From Oscillospiraceae bacterium (lineage in GTDB: Bacteria > Bacillota > Clostridia > Oscillospirales > Oscillospiraceae), in assembly GCA_009776905.1 (NCBI GenBank), contig WRMX01000020.1:11907-20085 (forward strand): 8,179 nt of DNA, read 5' to 3'. Both the position numbers and the translations under genes were made by a program. Shown in pieces: positions 1 to 5,132 of the stretch (position 1 is the stretch's first letter; each line of letters begins with the position of its first letter). The notes under the pieces are model-generated. The model was not told the origin of the DNA. It worked only from the letters and a program-made list of their open reading frames with translations, and searched no databases.

Positions 1-81
1 CAAATTTCGCCGGAATCGGCAAATCATCCTGCTGTGAAGGCGTTTTTCGACCACATTGTTTCGTTTTTCGCCATGCTGTAG
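1..81 (+). CDS. Possible C-terminal end of a convergent gene (partial, unidentified)
   Basis: Reading the + strand from base 1 gives 26 sense codons and then TAG at 79-81. The predicted tail ends in HPAVKAFFDHIVSFFAML, a helical, partly hydrophobic stretch. Its codons (TCG, CCG, GCG, GAC) resemble those used by the neighbouring genes. The pattern P-A-x-x-A-F-x-x-x-(I/V) is reminiscent of the last helix of LysR-type regulators, but 26 residues are too few to assign a family. One other + frame also stays open through this stretch, so openness alone is weak evidence. If real, the gene converges on rplQ, and the two stop codons are about 80 bases apart with a hairpin between them. Confidence 0.35.
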   Translation, partial: QISPESANHPAVKAFFDHIVSFFAML

Positions 82-99
82 CAAGCTCATGCATATAAA

Positions 100-137
100 G
101 CGGCGTCCATATTCATGAACGTGAATATGGATGCCGC
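100..137 (-). terminator. Hairpin downstream of rplQ, likely operon terminator
   Basis: Bases 100-115 and 122-137 form a 16-position inverted repeat around a 6-nt loop. The stem begins 23 nt after the rplQ stop. In the minus-strand transcript 15 positions pair and one is an A-C mismatch (132/105). The RNA then continues as UUUAUAU, a weak U-tract. In a plus-strand transcript the mismatch becomes a G-U pair, but no U-tract follows. I read it as the intrinsic terminator of the ribosomal operon, possibly shared with a convergent gene. Confidence 0.7.
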
Positions 138-160
138 AAAATTACGTATATCAACGCTGT

Positions 161-502
161 TTAGACCAGCTCGATGACAGCCATTTCCGCAGCGTCGCCC
201 CTGCGGGGACCGATCCGCGTGATGCGCGTGTATCCGCCGTTGCGCTCCGCATATCCGGGCGCAATCGTCGAAAACACTTTCGTCACGACATCCTCCCGGG
301 TGATATATGCCAATGCTTGGCGCCGCGACGCCAGCGTGTCCTTTTTGCCGAGGGTTATCATCTTCTCGGCCATCGGCGCAAGTTCCTTGCAGCGCGTCAC
401 TGTAGTTTCTATCTTTCCCATATCAAGAAAGTCGGTAACCAACTGCCGCAGCATCGCTTTACGCTGCGCGGTCGTCCTCCCGAGTTTACGCGTTCCCGGC
501 AT
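161..502 (-). CDS. rplQ: 50S ribosomal protein L17 (bL17)
   Basis: L17 is a large-subunit protein that sits near the peptide exit tunnel. The 113-residue product starts PGTRKLGR and continues through TTAQRKAMLRQL, the conserved N-terminal signature of the family. Later family marks include the TxxRCKELAPMAEKMITLG region and the C-terminal GYTRI and PRRGD stretch. The length matches the short form usual in Bacillota; E. coli L17 has a longer tail. The ATG lies 8 nt after a strong AAGGAGG site and 15 nt after the rpoA stop, so it is co-transcribed with rpoA as the last gene of the alpha cluster. The stop is TAA, followed by the hairpin at 100-137. The assignment is secure. Confidence 0.98.
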   Translation of the reverse strand: MPGTRKLGRTTAQRKAMLRQLVTDFLDMGKIETTVTRCKELAPMAEKMITLGKKDTLASRRQALAYITREDVVTKVFSTIAPGYAERNGGYTRITRIGPRRGDAAEMAVIELV

Positions 503-517
503 ATTCTGCTCCTCCTT

Positions 518-1468
518 CTAATTAATTTCCTCGCTCATCAGGCCAAGACCCATCATTGCAAGCTTGTGTATGACCTCCTCGAGCGACTTTCGTCCGAGGT
601 TCCTCACTTTAATCATTTCCGCTTCGGTTTTCGAAATAAGGTCCTCGACGGTGTTTATATTCGCGCGTTTCAGGCAATTGAAGCTGCGGACGGACAAATC
701 GAGCTCCTCAATGGTCATTTCAAGCACTTTGTCTCTTTGCGTTTCCGCTTTCTCGACGACCGTCGACTTGCTGCTGATTGTTTCGGACAAATCGGTGAAC
801 AATGTGAAATGGTCGCACAGAATCTTCGCACCGAGCGAAACGGCGTTTCTCGCGCTAATCGTTTTATCTGTCCAAACCTCGATCGTCAGCTTGTCAAAAT
901 CCGTGACATTGCCGACGCGCGTGTTTTCGACCGTGTAATTGACCCTCCGTATGGGAGTGTAGATGGAGTCTATCGGAATCACGCCGATGACCGGCTGTTG
1001 GAGCTTGTTCCTCTCGGCGGACATATAGCCCCTGCCGTGGTCTATCGTCAGCTCCATGCTGAGCGAAGCATCCGCGCTGAGCGTTGCGATATGCAGTTCC
1101 GGGTTGAGGATTTCCACCTCGCTGTCGGGCTTAATGTCGCCCGCGGTAACCACTCCTTCTCCTGTTGCCTCGATATATACGGTTTTCATCCTTTGCGTAT
1201 GCAATTTTGCGATAATGCTTTTGATATTCAGTATTATTTCGGTGACATCTTCTTTAATGCCCGGTATTGTTGAAAATTCATGTTGAATGCCTGCAATTTT
1301 AACTGTTGTGACAGCCGTGCCCGGCAGCGACGACAATAATATCCTGCGCAATGAGTTTCCAAGAGTTGTTCCGTATCCGCGCTCGAGCGGTTCGACTACA
1401 TATTTGCCATAGGACTCGTCTTCGGGTGTTTCGATGCATTCAATGCGAGGACGTTCGATTTCTATCAT
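518..1468 (-). CDS. rpoA: DNA-directed RNA polymerase alpha subunit
   Basis: The alpha dimer scaffolds RNA polymerase assembly, and its C-terminal domain binds UP elements and activators. The 316-residue protein has the N-terminal domain (about 1-230) with the ERGYGTTLGNSLRRILLSSLPG assembly block around residues 29-50. A linker follows, then the C-terminal domain (about 251-316). DNA-contact residues of the alpha-CTD are present: R261 and N264 in VRSFNCLK, and G292, K294 and S295 in NLGRKS. These correspond to E. coli R265, N268, G296, K298 and S299. The ATG at 1468 is chosen because it is preceded at 6 nt by AAGGAGGG and gives the family start MIEIERP. An in-frame TTG 39 nt upstream lacks such support. 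It lies 79 nt after rpsD, a wide gap for this operon, and ends in TAG 15 nt before rplQ. Confidence 0.98.
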   Translation of the reverse strand: MIEIERPRIECIETPEDESYGKYVVEPLERGYGTTLGNSLRRILLSSLPGTAVTTVKIAGIQHEFSTIPGIKEDVTEIILNIKSIIAKLHTQRMKTVYIEATGEGVVTAGDIKPDSEVEILNPELHIATLSADASLSMELTIDHGRGYMSAERNKLQQPVIGVIPIDSIYTPIRRVNYTVENTRVGNVTDFDKLTIEVWTDKTISARNAVSLGAKILCDHFTLFTDLSETISSKSTVVEKAETQRDKVLEMTIEELDLSVRSFNCLKRANINTVEDLISKTEAEMIKVRNLGRKSLEEVIHKLAMMGLGLMSEEIN

Positions 1469-1488
1469 GAAATACCCTCCTTCATTCA

Positions 1489-1505
1489 GGTGCGCATAAG
1501 CGCCC
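1489..1505 (-). promoter_or_regulatory. Small hairpin just upstream of the rpoA ribosome-binding site
   Basis: In the rpsD-rpoA gap the minus-strand RNA can fold GGGCGC-UUAU-GCGCACC into a six-pair stem with one bulged A and a four-base loop. It ends 6 nt before the AAGGAGGG site of rpoA (1475-1482). No convincing -35/-10 pair is visible in the 79-nt gap. The hairpin could influence rpoA translation or RNA processing, but a stem this short can occur by chance. No regulator can be assigned. Confidence 0.3.
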
Positions 1506-1547
1506 AATTTGTCGATATGTAATAATTAGACATGAGGGTCGTATTAT

Positions 1548-2174
1548 CTATTTTGAATATAACTCGACGATCAATTGTTCCTCGACAGGCATGTCTATAT
1601 CATCCCTGGATGGAACAGTGACGACTTTCGCCACAAGCGCGTTGGCATCGTAATCCAGCCATTTCGGCGGCTGCCTGAACGCATTCGCTTCGATCGTCGA
1701 TTTAAATTTGTCTAAGCTCCGGCTTTTTTCTTTGAGCGAGATGATCATGCCCGGCTTTACAAGGAACGACGGGATGTTGACCTTGCGTCCATTAACCAGG
1801 AAGTGGCCATGGAGGACGAGCTGCCTCGCTTCGGCGCGGCTCATTGCAAACCCGAGCCTGTAGATGGTGTTGTCGAGGCGCGATTCAAGGATCGCCAAAA
1901 GGTTCTCGCCCGTCTTGCCTTTCCTCTTGCTTGCCATCTCAAAGTATCCCCGGAATTGGTTTTCGAGGATGCCGTAATATCTCTTTGTCTTTTGCTTCTC
2001 GCGTAATTGAAGCCCATACTCCGACGTTTTGGTGCGCCCCTGGCCATGCTGCCCCGGCGGGTATGCCCTGCGGTCCGCCGCGCACTTTTCCGTGTAGCAT
2101 CTGTCGCCTTTCAAGAAGAGCTTTTGGCCTTCCCTGCGGCATAGGCGGCATACCGCGTCAGTATATCTTGCCAT
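1548..2174 (-). CDS. rpsD: 30S ribosomal protein S4 (uS4), zinc-binding form
   Basis: S4 is a primary 16S rRNA-binding protein that starts assembly of the 30S body, and in several bacteria it represses ribosomal protein synthesis. The 208-residue protein begins MARYTDAVCRLCRREG. Cysteines at 9, 12, 26 and 31 form the four-cysteine zinc site of the C+ version of S4. The N-terminal rRNA-binding part contains YPPGQHGQ (39-45). The S4 RNA-binding domain covers about residues 98-160, with SRLDN and the SRAEARQLVLHGHFLVNG segment. The protein ends with the typical PVEEQLIVELYSK. ATG at 2174 follows GGGAGGT, 22 nt after rpsK. Having rpsD inside the alpha cluster, between rpsK and rpoA, is common in Clostridia and Proteobacteria; in Bacillus subtilis it lies elsewhere. 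Confidence 0.98.
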   Translation of the reverse strand: MARYTDAVCRLCRREGQKLFLKGDRCYTEKCAADRRAYPPGQHGQGRTKTSEYGLQLREKQKTKRYYGILENQFRGYFEMASKRKGKTGENLLAILESRLDNTIYRLGFAMSRAEARQLVLHGHFLVNGRKVNIPSFLVKPGMIISLKEKSRSLDKFKSTIEANAFRQPPKWLDYDANALVAKVVTVPSRDDIDMPVEEQLIVELYSK

Positions 2175-2196
2175 ATTATTGTTGACCTCCCTTTAA

Positions 2197-2595
2197 CTAC
2201 ACTCTGCGCCTTTTTGGCGGCCTGCAACCATTGTGCGGAATCGGCGTCACGTCTTTGATCATCGTGACTTCGAGCCCTGCCGACTGGAGCGCCCTGATAG
2301 CTGCCTCGCGGCCCGAGCCCGGGCCTTTTACGAAAACTTCAACAGTTTTCAAACCATGCTCCATAGCAGCCTTCGCAGCAGTCTCCGCTGCTGTCTGCGC
2401 TGCAAAGGGGGTGGATTTTCTGCTGCCGCGAAATCCCATGCCGCCTGCTGAAGCCCACGAGATAGCGTTTCCATGCACATCGGTCACTGTAACCATTGTG
2501 TTATTGAAGGATGATCTGATATGTACCGCGCCTTTTTCTATATTCTTTCGTTCGCGGCGCCTGGTCCTTGCTTTCTTGCCCTTGGGTGTTGCCAT
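2197..2595 (-). CDS. rpsK: 30S ribosomal protein S11 (uS11)
   Basis: S11 lies on the 30S platform next to the mRNA exit and helps shape the E-site region together with S7 and S18. The 132-residue product has a basic N-terminus (KGKKARTRRRERK), the family core HIRSSFNNTMVTVTD, the GSRKSTPFAAQ segment, KGPGSGREAAIRALQ and the near-invariant C-terminus PHNGCRPPKRRRV. The Asn-Gly pair at 122-123 is the site that is isoaspartate in the E. coli protein; whether it is modified here cannot be seen from DNA. ATG at 2595 follows a GGAGGGG site and sits 16 nt after rpsM. The stop is TAG. Length is typical of Bacillota. Confidence 0.98.
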   Translation of the reverse strand: MATPKGKKARTRRRERKNIEKGAVHIRSSFNNTMVTVTDVHGNAISWASAGGMGFRGSRKSTPFAAQTAAETAAKAAMEHGLKTVEVFVKGPGSGREAAIRALQSAGLEVTMIKDVTPIPHNGCRPPKRRRV

Positions 2596-2611
2596 TTATT
2601 GATCCCCTCCA

Positions 2612-2980
2612 TTATTTCTTCTTGTTGGCGATTGTGCGCTTCGGGCCTTTGCGTGTGCGCGCGTTCGTCTTGCTGCGCTGCCCTCGAACCGGCAACCCTC
2701 TTCTGTGGCGCATACCCCGGTAGCTTCCGATTTCAGTCAAACGCTTGATGTCGAGCGCTACGGTACGCCGCAGATCGCCCTCGACTATATAGTTCTTGTC
2801 GATACACTCGCGGAGCGCGGCTTCCTCCGTCTCCGTGAGATTCTTCACCCTGGTGTCCGGATTTATGCCTGTCTCTTCAAGGATTTTTTTCGCGCTTGTC
2901 CTGCCGATCCCATATACATAGGTCAGCCCGATTTCGATACGTTTGTCCTTTGGCAAATCTACGCCGGAAATACGTGCCAT
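2612..2980 (-). CDS. rpsM: 30S ribosomal protein S13 (uS13)
   Basis: S13 sits in the head of the small subunit, where it forms intersubunit bridges with the 50S and its C-terminal tail contacts P-site tRNA. The 122-residue protein starts MARISGVDLPKDKR. It carries the helix-two-turn-helix block YGIGRTSAKKIL, then IGSYRGMRHRRGLPVRGQR and the basic tail TNARTRKGPKRT ending in lysines. The start is placed at ATG 2980 because MARI is the conserved family beginning; an in-frame TTG three codons upstream sits too close to the AAGGG site. That AAGGG lies about 13 nt from the ATG, a rather long spacing. rpmJ ends 29 nt upstream and rpsK begins 16 nt downstream. Confidence 0.97.
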   Translation of the reverse strand: MARISGVDLPKDKRIEIGLTYVYGIGRTSAKKILEETGINPDTRVKNLTETEEAALRECIDKNYIVEGDLRRTVALDIKRLTEIGSYRGMRHRRGLPVRGQRSKTNARTRKGPKRTIANKKK

Positions 2981-3009
2981 ATGAATCAATCATCCCTTTC
3001 GTACAAATA

Positions 3010-3123
3010 TTATCCTTGTCTCTGTTTATGTTTCGGGTTAACGCATATCACCATAACCCTGCCCTTGCGCTTAATGACCTTGCATTTTTCGCACATTGGT
3101 TTTACGGATGGCCGCACTTTCAT
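3010..3123 (-). CDS. rpmJ: 50S ribosomal protein L36 (bL36), zinc-binding form
   Basis: L36 is the smallest large-subunit protein and binds 23S rRNA near the GTPase-associated region. The 37-codon frame starts MKVRPSVKPMCEKCK and ends NPKHKQRQG. C11, C14, C27 and H32 form the zinc ribbon of the C+ type. It lies between infA (35 nt upstream) and rpsM (29 nt downstream), the standard place for this gene. An AAGGA site precedes the ATG by about 12 nt. An in-frame ATG four codons earlier directly abuts that site and would add residues not found in the family, so the later ATG is chosen. The stop is TAA. Confidence 0.97.
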   Translation of the reverse strand: MKVRPSVKPMCEKCKVIKRKGRVMVICVNPKHKQRQG

Positions 3124-3158
3124 AATAATGGTCATTCCTTTCAATAATCACGTTTCGG

Positions 3159-3377
3159 TTATTTGCTGCGCCACGTTATCCTCCCGCGCGTGAGGTCATA
3201 CGGCGACATTTGCACCGTGACCTTGTCTCCCGGGAGTATGCGGATAAAGTTCATTCGCAGCTTCCCGGAGATATGCGCCAAAATCGTATGCCCATTACCG
3301 ATATCAACATGAAACATGGTGTTAGGCAATGATTCGACTACAGTTCCCTCCAGTTCGATCATGTCGTCCTTTGCCAA
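3159..3377 (-). CDS. infA: Translation initiation factor IF-1, TTG start
   Basis: IF-1 occupies the ribosomal A site during initiation and works with IF-2 and IF-3. The 72-residue product is a single OB-fold (S1-like) domain with the family landmarks MAKDD, IELEGTVVESLPN, the GHTILAHISGKLRMNFIRILPGD core and the final LTRGRITWR. The start is TTG at 3377. It follows AAGGAGG (3387-3393) by 9 nt and gives the conserved MAKDD beginning and the normal family length. The only nearby ATG is five codons later and would remove MAKDD. The TTG lies 2 nt after the stop of the KOW gene, and the Shine-Dalgarno site lies within the last codons of that gene, so translation of the two is probably coupled. Confidence 0.97.
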   Translation of the reverse strand: MAKDDMIELEGTVVESLPNTMFHVDIGNGHTILAHISGKLRMNFIRILPGDKVTVQMSPYDLTRGRITWRSK

Positions 3378-3379
3378 CC

Positions 3380-3664
3380 TTACATACCTCCTTCGTCCGC
3401 GCGGTCTGCGGCATATTGTGCCAACGCTCGCCTGATTTCGTTATTCGTCACCTTTTCGCCGCTCGTGAGCTTGTCTGTTATGTGGCTATCTGCTCTATCC
3501 TCCAACTTCAGATGCTTGTTCTTCTTTCGCTTTGGCTTGTCAACGCGGCGGCCCTTGCCGTCCGCAATTAATGAATATTCCCCATCGGTATCGATGACTA
3601 TAAATCTCTTGCCCTCGTCTCGCCCGTTTCGAGACACCACAACATCTGCTTTTCCTATTGTCAT
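3380..3664 (-). CDS. KOW-domain RNA-binding protein (L14e-like), unknown role
   Basis: The 94-residue basic protein has an N-terminal KOW-like beta-barrel pattern. Residues 6-25 (ADVVVSRNGRDEGKRFIVID) are followed by YSLIADGKGRRVDKPKRKKNKHLK up to about residue 53. This resembles the archaeal/eukaryotic L14e family (G-R-x-x-G-R/K, then a K-R-rich strand ending KHL). The C-terminal third is charged and probably helical. Such genes are found between map and infA in many Clostridia and are usually annotated only as KOW-domain or ribosomal L14e-like proteins. The ATG at 3664 overlaps the map stop as ATGA and follows GAGGG at 6 nt. The setting suggests rRNA or ribosome binding, but that is inference. 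The gene itself is well supported; its function is not known to me. Confidence 0.88.
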   Translation of the reverse strand: MTIGKADVVVSRNGRDEGKRFIVIDTDGEYSLIADGKGRRVDKPKRKKNKHLKLEDRADSHITDKLTSGEKVTNNEIRRALAQYAADRADEGGM

Positions 3665-4428
3665 GGCATGCCCTCGCAGACCGTCAGTATCTCGGGATCG
3701 CCGTCCGTTATCAATATCGTGTTTTCATAATGCGCGGAGTTTCTGCCGTCGGATGTTACGACAGTCCACCCGTCTCCCAGCACCTTGATCGCCGCCGCGC
3801 CGCTGTTGACCATCGGCTCGATAGCAATCGTCATGCCGGATAGCAACCTCGGATCGGCCCTTTTGCGGGGAATCTCGACATAGTTCGGGACCTCCGGCGG
3901 TTCGTGCATCTCTTCGCCCACTCCGTGCCCGACATATTCCCTGACGACCGTGTAGCCGTTGCTTTCAGCGCACTTTTGGACGGCCCTCGAAATGTCAGAG
4001 ACCCTGTATCCGACCCGCGCGAACTTCAATCCCTCGTAAAAACACTCCCTGGTGACCTGTATCAACCTTTCTGAATCCTTGCTGCCATCTCCGGCGATGT
4101 ATGTTGCGGCGCAATCGCCGATAAATCCATTGACTTTTGCCCCGACATCGATGCTGACGACATCGCCTTGCAAGAGCTTCCTCGATGATGGAATCCCATG
4201 GATGACCTGTTCGTTAATCGATATGCAAAGGCTCGCGGGATATCCGCAATAATTCAGGAATGCGGGCTCGGCACCATGCGAGACGATGAAATCATGAACC
4301 TTATCGTTGATGCTTTTGGTCGTTGCGCCAACAACCACAAGCTTTCCGGCTACCTGCCGCGCATCGGCGGCAATCTTTCCCGCGTTGCGCATCAGCTCGA
4401 TTTCGCGCGCAGACCTTCGTTTGATCAT
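3661..4428 (-). CDS. map: Methionine aminopeptidase, type I
   Basis: This cytosolic enzyme removes the initiator methionine from new proteins when the second residue is small. The 255-residue pita-bread-fold protein has all five metal ligands: D94 (SIDVG), D105 (GDCAAT), H168 (GHGVG), E204 (AIEPM) and E235 (HYENT). The conserved H77 is also present (VIHGIP). No N-terminal zinc finger or SH3-binding extension is present, so it is the short type Ia form. The ATG at 4428 gives the standard opening (MIKRRSAREIELMRNAGKI) and lies 2 nt after the adk stop; GGGG 8 nt before it is a modest binding site. The frame is open further upstream, but that extension would run through adk in another frame. It overlaps the following KOW gene by 4 nt (ATGA), so translational coupling is likely. 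Confidence 0.97.
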   Translation of the reverse strand: MIKRRSAREIELMRNAGKIAADARQVAGKLVVVGATTKSINDKVHDFIVSHGAEPAFLNYCGYPASLCISINEQVIHGIPSSRKLLQGDVVSIDVGAKVNGFIGDCAATYIAGDGSKDSERLIQVTRECFYEGLKFARVGYRVSDISRAVQKCAESNGYTVVREYVGHGVGEEMHEPPEVPNYVEIPRKRADPRLLSGMTIAIEPMVNSGAAAIKVLGDGWTVVTSDGRNSAHYENTILITDGDPEILTVCEGMP

Positions 4429-4430
4429 CG

Positions 4431-5063
4431 TCAAATCCCCAGCGCAGCGAATATCGCGGCGGTAGTTTCGGCGATTCCGGGAATATTGTCCACGGTTTTC
4501 AGCTTGCCCTGCGCCCCATAATAGGCCTTCAGCGGCTCCGTTTCGTTGTGGTATTCGACAAGCCTGTTGAGAACAGTTTCTTTCTCGTCGTCCTTCCTGA
4601 TGCCCAGCGCGCCGCCGCACTTGTCACATTCGTCTTCGCGAATAGGCGGGTTTGACTCGATGTGGTATATTGCGTTGCAATCCGGGCATGCGCGCCTGCC
4701 GCCGAGCCTGGCTACGATATCTTCATCGGAAATCTCGATCGACAAGACAATGTCGATGTCGATACCCTGCTCGTCGAGGACTTTGGCCTGCACCGTCGTT
4801 CTCGGCACGCCATCGAGGATGAAACCGTCTTTGCAGTCTGCCTTGGAGATACGCTCGACGACGATTCCAATGACAACCTCGTCAGGCACGAGCTTCCCTG
4901 CATCCATGAATGCCTTGGCTTCCAGCCCGACGGGCGTCTCGCGCTTGACAGCGTCCCTCAGGATATCGCCGGTGGAGATCGCGGGCACCCCGAGCCGTTT
5001 CATCAATGCTTCTGCTTGCGTTCCTTTGCCCGCTCCCGGCGGACCGAGCAATACCATTTTCAC
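4431..5063 (-). CDS. adk: Adenylate kinase with four-cysteine zinc LID, GTG start
   Basis: The enzyme interconverts ATP + AMP and 2 ADP in the cytosol. The 210-residue protein has the P-loop GPPGAGKGT (7-15), the AMP-binding region with STGDILR (30-36), DGVPRT (84-89), and a long LID (about 121-158) with Cys126, 129, 146 and 149 as a zinc site. RKDDEKET and YHNETEPLKAYY follow. DGVPRT has Val where most bacterial enzymes have Phe (DGFPRT); the arginine is kept. I place the start at GTG 5063, which gives the family opening MKMVLLGPPG and lies 8 nt after GAGG in a GAGGTGAT site (5068-5075). An earlier in-frame GTG at 5072 lies within that site, and the ATG at 5057 is too far away. It follows secY after 69 nt and precedes map by 2 nt. 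Confidence 0.97.
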   Translation of the reverse strand: MKMVLLGPPGAGKGTQAEALMKRLGVPAISTGDILRDAVKRETPVGLEAKAFMDAGKLVPDEVVIGIVVERISKADCKDGFILDGVPRTTVQAKVLDEQGIDIDIVLSIEISDEDIVARLGGRRACPDCNAIYHIESNPPIREDECDKCGGALGIRKDDEKETVLNRLVEYHNETEPLKAYYGAQGKLKTVDNIPGIAETTAAIFAALGI

Positions 5064-5067
5064 ATCA

Positions 5068-5075
5068 ATCACCTC
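5068..5075 (-). promoter_or_regulatory. Shine-Dalgarno site deciding the adk start
   Basis: The minus strand reads GAGGTGAT, an eight-base match to the 16S rRNA 3' end. GAGG is 8 nt from the GTG at 5063. The alternative GTG at 5070-5072 is part of this site, so the downstream GTG is the plausible start. Confidence 0.75.
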
Positions 5076-5114
5076 AAACTCCCGCGCATCGCATCCGGAT
5101 TGTGTGGCGGAACA

Positions 5115-5130
5115 TGCGTTTATAAATGCA
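5115..5130. other. Near-palindrome in the secY-adk gap
   Basis: The 69-nt secY-adk gap contains TGCGTTTATAAATGCA, an inverted repeat symmetric at all but one pair of positions, centred on TTTATAAA and beginning 3 nt after the secY stop. TATAAA could look like a -10 element on the minus strand, but no acceptable -35 hexamer lies 16-18 nt upstream. No U-tract makes it a terminator. It may be a binding site or may be chance. Confidence 0.25.
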
Positions 5131-5132
5131 GA

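Noticed and set aside
1..99. Minus-strand gene downstream of rplQ
   Set aside because: The ATG-led frames on the minus strand here stop within about 16 codons and lack a ribosome-binding site.
131..1273. 380-codon open frame on the + strand
   Set aside because: It lies antisense to rplQ and rpoA, has no family-like motifs, and its composition (rich in R, H, F, L) is that expected from the complement of a coding region.
1469..1507. Earlier TTG start for rpoA adding 13 residues
   Set aside because: The extension reads through the rpoA ribosome-binding site. The ATG at 1468 has AAGGAGGG at the right distance and the conserved MIEIERP opening.
1469..1547. Internal promoter in the rpsD-rpoA gap
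   Set aside because: I could not find a -35/-10 pair with acceptable hexamers and 16-18 nt spacing on the minus strand.
2981..2989. TTG start adding three residues to S13
   Set aside because: It lies only about 4 nt from the AAGGG site, and the family starts MARI at the ATG at 2980.
4429..4620. Upstream in-frame extension of map by 64 codons
   Set aside because: It overlaps adk in a different frame. The translated extension is R/Q-rich and unlike any Map N-terminus; the ATG at 4428 gives the standard start.
5064..5132. Internal promoter before adk based on TATAAA
   Set aside because: The hexamers 16-17 nt upstream (GATTCC, GGATTC) do not resemble a -35 element.
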